A program made the position numbers and the translations under genes. Positions 1-9,450 of a DNA stretch of 64,000 nt are shown piece after piece. A model generated the notes under the pieces. The model was not told where the DNA came from and searched no databases. It saw only the letters and a list, made by a program, of their open reading frames with translations. The stretch's first letter is position 1. Each line of letters begins with the position of its first letter. The stretch is from Bradyrhizobium ottawaense (lineage in GTDB: Bacteria; Pseudomonadota; Alphaproteobacteria; Rhizobiales; Xanthobacteraceae): positions 5,804,001 through 5,868,000 of the forward strand of contig NZ_CP029425.2 of assembly GCF_002278135.3 (NCBI RefSeq). The letters are read 5' to 3'.

Positions 1-54
1 ATCCCCCGACGAGCCCACCCGGCGACCGGCCGGAAATTCAATGATGGTCCCCAT
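1..54 (-). CDS. N-terminus of a small protein, gene runs out of the window
   Basis: The minus strand from position 54 reads ATG and stays open to the window edge, giving 18 residues that begin MGTIIEFPAGRR. A GAAGAGAG stretch lies about 6-8 bases upstream as a ribosome binding site. Short proteins starting with an MGT(I/V)IEFP-like segment are familiar to me from bradyrhizobia, but I cannot assign a function. The call rests on start codon, ribosome binding site and the open frame only. Confidence 0.5.
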   Translation of the reverse strand, partial: MGTIIEFPAGRRVGSSGD

Positions 55-125
55 GTCAGCTCTCTTCAATTGCCGCGCGACCGAGCGCGCTCATGCAACA
101 TGCATTCATTAAGATCAGTTCATGG

Positions 126-140
126 TTAACGGGGTGTAAA
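126..140. promoter_or_regulatory. Imperfect CtrA-type site (TTAA-N7-TAAA)
   Basis: The sequence TTAACGGGGTGTAAA has one intact half-site and a second half-site matching three of four bases at the correct 7-base spacing. It lies about 100 bases upstream of the perfect site at 239-253 in the same divergent intergenic region, so the two may act together. Inference only. Confidence 0.3.
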
Positions 141-238
141 CGTCGCGGTCGGACCGTAACCGCACGGGCCGCCCGCGACGTCCCGTTGCGGCACGAGATC
201 GCTCCAAATCGAGCGTTCGGCTTCACGCCTCGTTTTCC

Positions 239-253
239 TTAACGAGCCTTTAA
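239..253. promoter_or_regulatory. Perfect CtrA-type binding site TTAA-N7-TTAA
   Basis: TTAACGAGCCTTTAA matches the alphaproteobacterial CtrA consensus (TTAA, seven bases, TTAA) exactly, including the C following the first half-site. It ends 54 bases before the start codon of the DUF2336 gene at 308, close enough to overlap its promoter. CtrA is the cell-cycle master regulator in this class. The motif is directly visible; regulation by CtrA is inferred. Confidence 0.55.
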
Positions 254-307
254 AGGAGCCTGCGATAGGCTGGCGGGCAGTATCTCTTCCAGGTCGCGTA
301 TCTCTCC

Positions 308-1285
308 ATGACCAAGTCGCTGTTTCCCGGATTCGACGGGCTGATGTCGCTCTCCCGTCGCGAAGGCGTCGATGTTCGGCCGACGCTGCTGCGCGTGCTG
401 ACCGACCTCTATGTGCAGACCCGCATCCACAGTGACGACGAGCAGCGCCAGTTCACCGAGCTTGCAACGCGGCTGATCGACCAGGTCGACGATGCGACCC
501 GCGCGGCCATCAAGGCCAAGCTCGCGATCTATCCGTCGACGCCCGTCCCGGTTCTCCAGAAGCTCGGGCTGGTTGCCGCACATGAAGGCCGCAGGGTTCC
601 ACTGGCGCGTGAAATCCCCACGCCCGCACCCGCCCCCGCGCCGGCCCGCACGCCGACCGACGCCGAGCTGCGCATGGCCGCGAACATGGCGATGCAGCCG
701 AAGGACGCCGCCGAGATCCACGACATGTTCTTCCGCGCCGGCGCCTCCGAGCGCGCGCTGATCCTGCACAACCTGGCGCAGACCCCGCTGAAGGCGGCGC
801 CCCGCATTCCGACCGTGCGCGCCAAGCGCGCGATTCAGATCCTGGAGATGGCGGCGATCGCGGGCGACGTCGAGAATTTCACCCTCGAGCTCGGCGACAG
901 CCTGATCCTGCCCTCGCGCGTCGCGGCCCAGATCGTCGACGATGCCGGCGGCGAGGCGCTCGCGGTCGCCGCGCGCGCGCTCGACATGCCGAGCCCCAAC
1001 TTCCAGCGCATCCTGCTGTTCTTCAAGCCGGAGATCGGCACGTCCGTGAACGAGGTCTACCGGCTATCGCGGCTCTACGATCGTCTCAACGACCGCTCGG
1101 CGCTGGTGATGCTGGCAGCCTGGCGCGGCTCGACGCTCGCCGTCACCCGCGCAAAGTACCAGTCGTCACTGCATGACGGCGAACGCCAGCGCGCCCGCGC
1201 GGGCGCAAGCCAGACGCGGCCGGGCGTGCAGCCCGGCGCAATGCCGCCGCGCCGCACCGGCACCGACGGGTCGTCGGAGCGTTGA
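308..1285 (+). CDS. DUF2336 domain protein
   Basis: This 325-residue cytoplasmic protein is mostly alpha-helical and belongs to the DUF2336 family, whose members occur in alphaproteobacteria and have no settled biochemical role. The first ~95 residues form a conserved helical block. A proline/alanine-rich linker (PAPAPAPAR, about residues 107-115) follows, then a second helical region to about 290 and a basic, low-complexity tail. The ATG at 308 is preceded by a perfect CtrA-type site ending at 253, which suggests cell-cycle regulation. A second DUF2336 protein is encoded at 38542. No catalytic motif is visible. The family call is fairly secure; the role is unknown. Confidence 0.8.
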   Translation: MTKSLFPGFDGLMSLSRREGVDVRPTLLRVLTDLYVQTRIHSDDEQRQFTELATRLIDQVDDATRAAIKAKLAIYPSTPVPVLQKLGLVAAHEGRRVPLAREIPTPAPAPAPARTPTDAELRMAANMAMQPKDAAEIHDMFFRAGASERALILHNLAQTPLKAAPRIPTVRAKRAIQILEMAAIAGDVENFTLELGDSLILPSRVAAQIVDDAGGEALAVAARALDMPSPNFQRILLFFKPEIGTSVNEVYRLSRLYDRLNDRSALVMLAAWRGSTLAVTRAKYQSSLHDGERQRARAGASQTRPGVQPGAMPPRRTGTDGSSER

Positions 1286-1349
1286 ACAACTCGCGCTGAG
1301 GGAGATCCCGCGTCGTCCAAGCTCGTCATTGCGAGCGCAGCGCGCAGTC

Positions 1350-1486
1350 GTGCCCCGGACGCAGCGCAGCGCCCCTCCGGCGATGCGCTGCTGAGCCGGG
1401 GCCCATCTCTCCGCCTTCGTTGATGCAGCCTTATGGGTCTCGGCTCTGCACGGCAACGCTGGCGCGTCGCCGCTTGTCCGGGACAC
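1350..1486. repeat. Dispersed intergenic inverted repeat (GTGCCCCGGAC class)
   Basis: The region opens with GTGCCCCGGAC and closes with GTCCGGGACAC, with internal complementary segments (GATGCGCTGCTGAGCCGGGGC, CTCGGCTCTGCACGGC). It resembles the composite palindromic repeats scattered through bradyrhizobial genomes. It fills the gap between the convergent DUF2336 and DUF1491 genes and could act as a bidirectional terminator. Confidence 0.55.
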
Positions 1487-1488
1487 AG

Positions 1489-1833
1489 CTACGCCTTCGC
1501 AAGCTCGAGGAAATGCCGTCCGGCACGATCCTCGGTCTCGACGATCCAGGCGTCCGGATCGAAGCGGATTTCCTTCGTCAGCCGCTCCTCGATCGTGTGC
1601 TCGGGCAGAGGTTGCTGCGCGACCGGCACGAAGAAGCGATCGACGGGGCGGCCGTCGTCGTAAGAGGTCTGCGGCGCCGGCGCGTACAGCATCGCATGGC
1701 CGTCGAGCAGCGACACTTTCACGAACACCGCGCCCGCCTCCTCGGCACCGCGACGGCGCACCGCGCCGAACACGCCCTCGGTCTGGCACCGGCGCAGGTA
1801 AGCCGCCACCCATATGTTGGATTTCAAACGCAT
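1489..1833 (-). CDS. DUF1491 family protein
   Basis: The 114-residue product starts MRLKSNIWVAAYLRRC and contains the alternating strand/helix pattern of DUF1491 (GAVFVKVSLLDG, then RFFVPVAQQPLPEHTIEERL, then DAWIVETEDRAGRHFLE). The family is small, soluble, alphaproteobacterial and uncharacterised. The full length agrees with the family. It is monocistronic, convergent with the DUF2336 gene across a dispersed repeat. Its reading frame is complete with an ATG start. Function is not known and I do not infer one. Confidence 0.8.
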   Translation of the reverse strand: MRLKSNIWVAAYLRRCQTEGVFGAVRRRGAEEAGAVFVKVSLLDGHAMLYAPAPQTSYDDGRPVDRFFVPVAQQPLPEHTIEERLTKEIRFDPDAWIVETEDRAGRHFLELAKA

Positions 1834-1886
1834 GAGTCGAACGATAGGCCAGCGTGACGCGCGCCGCCAGTCTCAGCGTCCGATTG

Positions 1887-2096
1887 TCACGCCTTGCTTA
1901 CACCTTGCCCGCCGTTGATCTGGCGTGCGACGAGGTATGACAGCGGCATCGCAAGTGCGAATCCCACGGCGACCGCATAGGGGATGTTCCTGATCGCGTC
2001 GGCGGCGAAGCTCGGCACCATCAGCACGACGATCAGACTGACGCCCGCCAGCACCGTACCCAGCATGATCCAGACCAGAACCGAGACCTTGAACAT
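1887..2096 (-). CDS. Small two-helix membrane protein
   Basis: From the ATG at 2096 this encodes 69 residues, MFKVSVLVWIMLGTVLAG..., with two hydrophobic segments (about residues 3-25 and 36-57) and a short polar C-terminus ending NGGQGVSKA. The start is chosen over an upstream ATG because GAGAGG sits 5-6 bases before it on the minus strand. A conserved-looking short membrane protein of unknown function. No neighbour relation is evident apart from lying between DUF1491 and the peptidoglycan-binding protein gene, all on the minus strand. Confidence 0.6.
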   Translation of the reverse strand: MFKVSVLVWIMLGTVLAGVSLIVVLMVPSFAADAIRNIPYAVAVGFALAMPLSYLVARQINGGQGVSKA

Positions 2097-2242
2097 GACA
2101 ACCTCTCTTCTTCGTTGAAGATGAGCGATCATGTTCCCCGAAGCTGTCGGCCGTCATTGATCCCAAGCAAATCGCCCGCGCGCGGGCGCGGCGGCGCGCG
2201 ATACCCGGAATTGATCGGCGTCAATGACAGCGGGCGGTGGGG

Positions 2243-2945
2243 TTATTCGACGGGATGGCCGATCGCGGCGCCGAGCTCGCGCAGCAGCCGGTCGGACAAC
2301 TGGCCGGTGACCTGCATCTTGTGCTCGCGCTCGAACTTCTGGATCGCGGACTGGGTCTCGCCGCTCATCGTGCCCGTGATCTTCAAATTCCCGTAGCCAT
2401 ATTCGGACAGCGCGCGCTGAACGCCGGCGATACGCCGGGCGGCGGGGCTCTGCGGCACGGGAATCGGCGCGGGCGGACGCATGGCGGACGGCGGCGTCGA
2501 GGTCGTCGCCTTGACCAGATTGGTCATGGGATCACTGCCCGCGCGCGGCGTCGATGCGGTCGCCTCGACGGGTTTCTCCGGCGGCTTCTCGGCGGCTCGC
2601 TCGGCAGGTTTCGGCTCGGCGCGGAACTCCGTCGCGCGCGGCTCGAGCGGCGAGGTATCGGCGCCGACCGGGCGCGGCCGCGGCATTGGGTTCGACAGCG
2701 CCACGGAGGACGGTGCGGGAAGATTGATCACGGTGCCGAACATCGGCGCCGGATGGCGGCCGGTCTGCAGGAACAGCGCATTGGCAACGATCGCGCCGAT
2801 CGCGGCGACGGCGACGAGACCGGCCAGCGTGTCCTTGGGGCTGTGCAGCAGCACGCGCATCACGAGGTTGCGCTCGGTCTCGACATCGACAACCGCGGCC
2901 TTGGCGCCACGGCGGCGCGGAGCGGCTTCGTCCTTGGTAGACTTC

Positions 2946-2953
<8 letters not shown>
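2243..2953 (-). CDS. Membrane-anchored peptidoglycan-binding (PF01471) protein
   Basis: The 236-residue protein has a basic N-terminus, one transmembrane helix (about residues 43-64, LAGLVAVAAIGAIVANALFL) and a long proline/alanine/glutamate-rich linker. A C-terminal PG_binding_1 domain (about 165-230) carries the family pattern GVQRALSEYGYGNLKI..GTMSGETQSAIQKFER. This topology places the binding domain in the periplasm, where it should contact murein. Its start overlaps the end of the upstream histidine kinase gene by 8 bases, so the two are probably translationally coupled. That suggests an envelope-related partner for the kinase, but the functional link is an inference. Confidence 0.8.
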
Positions 2954-4856
<1,903 letters not shown>

Positions 4857-5222
4857 CGCCTCCTTGTCGTTGAGCCACCGTGTCAGAGCGACCTTAAACG
4901 AGTGCTAAGGCGGCTCGGTGTGGGGCCGGACGCCGAGACATCGCGGGGCTTTTTAGACGATTTGGCGACGTCTTCGGCGAGGATGGTGAACACAGGGTTT
5001 CACACATCCCGGCATGGTTTCGAATTGGTGGATACGCATGCCAGCAGAATCACGGGCGCCGGCGTCAATCGAAAATTTACGACACCGTCGATCTCGAAGA
5101 ATTTTGCGTAAATTTTCCGCGAATTAAGCTCAAGGCAATCACTTGCGATTTATCGAGAGTTGCTAGGTCGAAACGCGCGCGGACCATCGCCGCGGGCGGG
5201 ATCTAACGAACAGGTCGATAAG
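4857..5222. other. Divergent intergenic region between the kinase and DUF5330 genes
   Basis: This 366-base stretch separates genes transcribed away from each other and must hold both promoters. Its right half (about 5080-5150) is conspicuously AT-rich for this genome (GAATTTTGCGTAAATTTTCC). No perfect TTAA-N7-TTAA site, terminator or small ORF with a ribosome binding site was found. Confidence 0.4.
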
Positions 5223-5657
5223 ATGCGCTTTCTGCTCCGCATCACATTCTGGCTCGGGCTGGTGCTGGTGCTCCTGCCCAGGGACAAGACGCCCGAATCG
5301 GAGAAGCTGCCCCAGATCGGTGCCGCCGACGCGGTGCAGGCTGCGACCGCGGCCGTCTCCGACATGACCCAGTTCTGCAAGCGCCAGCCGGCGGCCTGCG
5401 AGGTCGGCGGACAGGCCGCGACCATCATCGGCCAGCGCGCCCAGGACGGCGCGCGCAAGATCTACCAGATCATCAACGACAAGAAAGAACAGATCTCCAA
5501 CGACAAGAACGAGAAGAACGACAAGAAGGCGCCCGACCATACCGGCTCGATCGCGATGGCCGGCGAAGGCGATGCCGCATCGACCGAGGCACCGCGCGAT
5601 ACCCTGAGCCAGGACGACCTCGCGCTGGAATGGCGCGGCCCGGCGGCGGCGAATTAG
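5223..5657 (+). CDS. DUF5330 family small exported protein
   Basis: From the ATG at 5223 the product is 144 residues: a short N-terminal hydrophobic segment (MRFLLRITFWLGLVLVLLP), a conserved block with two cysteines (MTQFCKRQPAACEVGG, about residues 47-62) and a helix (ATIIGQRAQDGARKIYQII). A low-complexity Asn/Asp/Lys-rich tract (SNDKNEKNDKK) and an acidic tail follow. The two cysteines could form a disulphide if the protein is exported. The upstream in-frame ATG is rejected because the hydrophobic segment should be N-terminal. DUF5330 is an alphaproteobacterial family of unknown role. It lies 67 bases upstream of sufE on the same strand. Confidence 0.7.
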   Translation: MRFLLRITFWLGLVLVLLPRDKTPESEKLPQIGAADAVQAATAAVSDMTQFCKRQPAACEVGGQAATIIGQRAQDGARKIYQIINDKKEQISNDKNEKNDKKAPDHTGSIAMAGEGDAASTEAPRDTLSQDDLALEWRGPAAAN

Positions 5658-5724
5658 CGCCCAAACCCTATCGATTTCATCTCCTCGCATCCTTATATTG
5701 GCCCTAACGGGAACACGGGCCAAC

Positions 5725-6153
5725 ATGACGACGATCGACGAAATCAGGGACAATTTCGAGCTTCTGGACGAGTGGGACGACCGCTACCGGTACGTCATCG
5801 AGCTCGGCCGCACCCTGGAACCGATGCCCGAGGCGGAACACTCCGCCGAGAACAAGGTCAACGGCTGCGTCAGCCAGGTCTGGCTCCAGAAGCTGGTCGA
5901 CCGCGGCCATGGCTCGCCGATCCTGAAATATCGCGGCGACAGCGACGCGCATATCGTGCGCGGGCTGGTCGCGATCGTGCTCTCGCTCTATTCCGGTCGC
6001 ACGCCGCAGGAGATCATCGATACCGACGCGATCGCCGTGTTCAACGAGTTCGGCTTTCGCGATCATCTGACGCCGCAGCGCTCCAACGGCCTGCGCTCGA
6101 TGGTCGAGCGCATCAAGACCGATGCGAAAGAGGCGCTCGCGGAAGCGTCGTAG
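5725..6153 (+). CDS. sufE: SufE-like cysteine desulfuration protein
   Basis: SufE accepts persulfide sulfur from the cysteine desulfurase SufS and passes it to the SUF scaffold for Fe-S cluster assembly. The 142-residue product begins MTTIDEIRDNFELLDEWDDRYRY, the usual SufE opening. It contains the catalytic cysteine loop NKVNGCVSQVW (about residues 43-53) and the LSLYSGRTPQEI and GFRDHLTPQRSNGLRSM segments that follow in the family. Length is typical. The ATG at 5725 is preferred over one 27 bases upstream because it aligns with family N-termini. No other suf gene is nearby, as is common for the alphaproteobacterial stand-alone sufE. Confidence 0.93.
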   Translation: MTTIDEIRDNFELLDEWDDRYRYVIELGRTLEPMPEAEHSAENKVNGCVSQVWLQKLVDRGHGSPILKYRGDSDAHIVRGLVAIVLSLYSGRTPQEIIDTDAIAVFNEFGFRDHLTPQRSNGLRSMVERIKTDAKEALAEAS

Positions 6154-6504
6154 CGATCTTCACGTGAGGAGCGCGTGCTTCGAGCCACGCAGCAAGAATT
6201 CGTAGGGTGGGCAAAGCGGAGCGTGCCCACGATCTGCGTGTGACTGGTTGAGAATTCGTGGGCACGTCGCGCAAGAGCGCGCCTTTGCCCACCCTTGTAT
6301 TAGCGCGCCGGATTAGAATGGCCTGGTTCCGTGAGGAATGGCCCAGCCCGGGTGGCCGCCCGAGCTGGGCCGCCGATCGATCGGATCGATGCCCACCGAA
6401 GCCTTGAGGGCTGCGTTTTGTAGCAAGATCGCGGTCGGCACTTCATCGGGACCCGCATGGTTGAACGAACTTCAGGTTCGCATCACAAGGGAGGGTCGAG
6501 GAAG
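6154..6504. other. Intergenic region: dispersed repeat, hairpin and left flank of the IS110 gene
   Basis: After sufE comes the inverted repeat 6202-6295, then a strong hairpin with arms GGCCCAGC (6340-6347) and GCTGGGCC (6364-6371). Then comes about 130 bases leading to the original ATG of the transposase gene at 6505, preceded by GGGAGG and GAGGAAG. The left end of the insertion sequence must lie somewhere after about 6300. IS110 elements lack obvious terminal inverted repeats, so I cannot fix it. Confidence 0.4.
6202..6295. repeat. Dispersed inverted repeat, GTAGGGTGGGCAAAG class (copy 1)
   Basis: The unit starts GTAGGGTGGGCAAAGCGGAG and ends GCGCGCCTTTGCCCACCCT; the outer arms are complementary, as are inner CGTGCCCACG and CGTGGGCACG. 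The same architecture recurs at 12187-12274 and 53061-53152, with a divergent version at 30964-31088. Each lies between genes. It would fold into a long stem when transcribed. Confidence 0.75.
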
Positions 6505-7475
6505 ATGGCCAAACGTACACGATCTGTGCTGGAATCGATACCAGCAAAGATAAGCTCGACGTGGCGCTCGATGGCAGTTCGGAGGAGCTGCAGGTCAAGA
6601 ACACGGCGGAAGGCCACCAGGAGCTGGTGGAGTGGCTGAAGCGCCACAAGGTCAAGCGGGTTGGGATCGAGGCAAGCGGTGGTTACGAGCAGGCGGCGGT
6701 CGCCGAACTGCGACGCCAGCGGTTTGTCGTCATCGTGTTTCAGCCGATCCAGGTCCGCGCCTATGCCACGTTCCATTTGCAACGGGCCAAGAACGACAAA
6801 ATGGATGCCGCATTGATTGCGGCCTGCACCGCCGCGGTCAAGAAGATCCATCCCGCTCCAGACCCCCGGCTGCAGCCTTTTGCCGTGCATCTGACGATGA
6901 TCGACCAGATCAAGGAGGACATCGCAAAGCTCAAGAATCGGCTGGAGAGCTGCCCTGACGAACGTATCCAGAAGTTCTGGAAGGAGCAGATCGCTCTGTT
7001 GGCCAAGCACAGACGAGCCGAGTTCAAGGCCCTGGTGGCAGCGATCCGCAAGCATCGCGATCTCGCCGCACGGCTCGATCTGATCTACAGCGTTGGCGGC
7101 AGCGGCTTGCCGACCGCGGTTGCCATCTTGATCAGGATGCCCGAGATCGGTCAGATCACCCGCGAGCAAGCCGCAGCCCTCACCGGGCTTGCGCCGTACG
7201 ATGACGACAGCGGCAAGCATGTCGGCGCCCGCAGGATTGACGGCGGACGCCAGCGCTTGCGTCAGGCGCTCTACACCGCAGCTCTTCCGGCATCCTTCCG
7301 CTGGAATCCGCAGCTCATGGCCCTGTACAGCCGGCTGATCGCTGCCGGCAAGGGCCACAAGCGCGCGCTGGTCGCCTGTGCCAGGAAGCTGATCGTCATC
7401 ATCAACGCCGTCGTCGCCCGCGGAACACCGTGGGTCGCCGAACCGCCCAGAACCGCGAGTGTGTCCGTCACCTGA
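6505..7475 (+). pseudogene. IS110-family transposase gene with an N-terminal frameshift
   Basis: The long frame from 6561 encodes 304 residues of a DEDD transposase of the IS110 family: the RuvC-like part (VGIEASGGYEQAAVAELR, AKNDKMDAALIA), then a Transposase_20 domain (RMPEIGQITREQAAALTGLAPYDDDSG, ..HVGARRIDGGRQRLRQALY). The open frame extends upstream of 6561 through GIDTSKDKLDVAL, the segment with the first catalytic aspartate, but has no start codon there before a stop at 6462. The natural ATG with a good ribosome binding site (6505, MAKRTRSV) is in another frame. About one base has therefore been lost or gained near 6525-6530, separating start and catalytic Asp. The copy is probably inactive unless rescued by frameshifting. 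Confidence 0.75.
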
Positions 7476-7691
7476 TCTCGTTTCTTTGTTCGATCAGGCG
7501 ACCGTTTCTTCGTCCCGACCTGCCGTCAAGACGACGCCGCGCGCCGCGGCCGTCAAGGATGGCCGTCGCGCTCGTCTCACCTCACGTCGACTGCCGCCAG
7601 GCCACGCCTTGACGGCCGCAAGCACGGCGTCATGCTCGCGGAAATCGGGCGTGCTTTAATGGTTGCTACGAGAGCTGGCCGAGCGGACGAG

Positions 7692-8108
7692 CTACTTCCG
7701 CTTCCGCTGCTGCTGTCCGAGGCCCATCTGCTTGGCCAATTGCGAGCGCGCCACCGCATAGTTCGGCGCGACCATGGGGTAGTCGGCCGGCAGGCCCCAT
7801 TTCTCGCGGTATTGCTCCGGCGTCATGTTGTACTGCGTGCGCAGATGGCGCTTCAGCGACTTGAAGCGCTTGCCGTCTTCCAGGCAGACCAGATAGTCGG
7901 GCGCGATCGACTTCTTCAGCGAGACGGCCGGCTTGGCCGGCTCGAGCGGCGCGGTCTCGGTGCGGCCTGACGACACCCGCACCAATGCGCCATGCACCTG
8001 GCTGATCAGGTTCGGAATCTCCGCCGCAGGCGTCGGATTGTTGCCGAGATAGGCCGACACGATGCTCGCCGTCAGCTCGATGAAATTCTTAGCCCCGGCA
8101 TCCGACAT
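7692..8108 (-). CDS. mucR: MucR/Ros-family zinc-finger-like transcriptional regulator
   Basis: MucR/Ros proteins bind AT-rich promoters and control exopolysaccharide, motility and symbiosis genes in rhizobia. The 138 residues contain the characteristic core DYLVCLEDGKRFKSLKRHL followed by TPEQYREKWGLP and DYPMVAPNYAVARSQLAK. Compared with Ros (Cys-x2-Cys, His, His), the second cysteine is Asp (CLED) and the last histidine position is Tyr/Asn. This is thus a zinc-ligand-depleted variant, as known for some rhizobial homologues. The basic C-terminus ends GLGQQQRKRK. Monocistronic, with a 106-base gap to the next upstream gene end. The gene symbol is family-level; several paralogues are expected in such genomes. 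Confidence 0.88.
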   Translation of the reverse strand: MSDAGAKNFIELTASIVSAYLGNNPTPAAEIPNLISQVHGALVRVSSGRTETAPLEPAKPAVSLKKSIAPDYLVCLEDGKRFKSLKRHLRTQYNMTPEQYREKWGLPADYPMVAPNYAVARSQLAKQMGLGQQQRKRK

Positions 8109-8244
8109 GGGCCCGCCCTCTCTGCACCTTGCGCTTCACGGGATAGACGACGCCGAACCTTTCCGTGTCAACAATACGTTCGGCTGAAACAAGGGACTGA
8201 CGAGGCGACGACGATTGCGGCGCTTGACTGCTGCGCGGCAGAGT

Positions 8245-9138
8245 TCAGGACCGCTGGTCGAGATGGGCACGCAACTCGTCGATCGACGCAAAGCGCATCA
8301 TGCCCTCCGGCATCTGCGCTTCGATCGAGCCGTCGGAATAGAGCGAATAGGCCATGCCGTCGACGATGCCGGATTTGAGGACGGTCACGGGCGCCTGCTC
8401 GACGGGTGGTGGTGGGGGCGGCGGCTCGGGTGCAGGCGGCGGAGCGGCCTCCGCAAAGGTCGATGGCGAGCGCGGCGGCGGCCGGCGCAGGGCGGCCGGC
8501 GGCTCCGACGGACGCATGCGGTCCGGCTTCGGCCAGGCATCGTCAAAGCTTGCAGGCGGAGTATCCAGGGCCTCACCGGGCTCCGCAGGTAGCTGCGGCG
8601 GCGCGTCCTCGATGGCCTTCGCCTCCGCACGCTCCCGCTCCTTGCGCGAGGTCGAGGCGAACAACAGGTTGCGCCGGCGCGGCGCTTCCGGAGCCGCGGG
8701 CGGCGTTGGAGCTTCCGGCACCGGCGGAGCCTCGACGCGCGGACGCTCGCGCGCGGCAGCTTCGCTCTGCCACGGCGGCGGGCCTGCAGCAGGTGGCGGC
8801 GGCGGTGGCTGCTCGATCCTTCCTTCGGCCCTTCCCTCGATCCTTGCCGCCGCAGCGGCAGCCATCGACTCGGGCGCAGCGCCTGATGCGGCGAGGCCCG
8901 GCAGCACGGGCCTGACCCGAACCTCGGACGGCGCACCGGCCAGCCGACGCGCGAGGCCCTTCAGTTCCGTGACCACGACATAGAGGCCGGCCAGTAACAT
9001 TCCGGAGCAGACGGCGATCGTGCCCGAGATTATGAGGGGGCTGCCGAGGCTGAACTCCCTGACGGAGAAGCCAAACAGGATCGAAAGGAAGCCCGCCACG
9101 ACGGCGAAAATCCCCGCGATCAACAATGCCAGATTCAT
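8245..9138 (-). CDS. Proline-rich membrane-anchored protein of unknown function
   Basis: The 297-residue product (start ATG at 9138, preceded by GGGGGTGAG) has two N-terminal transmembrane helices (about 1-24 and 34-58) and a very long Pro/Ala/Glu/Arg-rich linker with runs of proline. A compact C-terminal module of about 45 residues (VLKSGIVDGMAYSLYSDG, then GMMRFASIDELRAHLDQ) follows. The C-terminal module looks folded and conserved, and the linker would let it reach away from the membrane. I know similar bradyrhizobial proteins only as uncharacterised (sometimes labelled DUF308). Monocistronic, and divergent from the glycosyltransferase gene at 9451. Confidence 0.65.
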   Translation of the reverse strand: MNLALLIAGIFAVVAGFLSILFGFSVREFSLGSPLIISGTIAVCSGMLLAGLYVVVTELKGLARRLAGAPSEVRVRPVLPGLAASGAAPESMAAAAAARIEGRAEGRIEQPPPPPPAAGPPPWQSEAAARERPRVEAPPVPEAPTPPAAPEAPRRRNLLFASTSRKERERAEAKAIEDAPPQLPAEPGEALDTPPASFDDAWPKPDRMRPSEPPAALRRPPPRSPSTFAEAAPPPAPEPPPPPPPVEQAPVTVLKSGIVDGMAYSLYSDGSIEAQMPEGMMRFASIDELRAHLDQRS

Positions 9139-9450
9139 CGAACTCACCCCCGGTCGCCATCCACACGCGACAACCGCTACGCCACGATACCGTCATCCGG
9201 TGTTCCACGCCAACGAGGAATCGTCGGTAGCGTTCCTAAAGGGAAGGAAATCAGGGACTTATTCACATTCCCTTCAGCTACGGCTCGCTACTGCTTAGAC
9301 TGCTCTCAAGTAACCGGAATTGCTGCGTCGCATCAGGAATTTAGCCATAATGCCCAATTACTTGGTAATGGAACTGCGCTATAGGGAGTCCGGGGAACAG
9401 GCCCGCGCGCACCAGCAGGGCCAAGAGGGGATTCCGGGGCACCGATAGCC
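9139..9450. other. Divergent intergenic region, no gene
   Basis: This 312-base stretch lies between divergent genes. It has an AT-richer core (about 9235-9370) containing a small inverted repeat ATTAC-TTG-GTAAT near 9357-9369. I could not identify a convincing promoter pair, terminator or small ORF. Confidence 0.35.

Noticed and set aside
7667..7692. GAGAGCTGGCCGAGCGG resembles the 5' end of a tRNA-Ser gene
   Set aside because: No anticodon stem, variable arm, T-loop or acceptor complement follows; the downstream bases are the 3' coding end of mucR. At most a chance match or a very short fragment.
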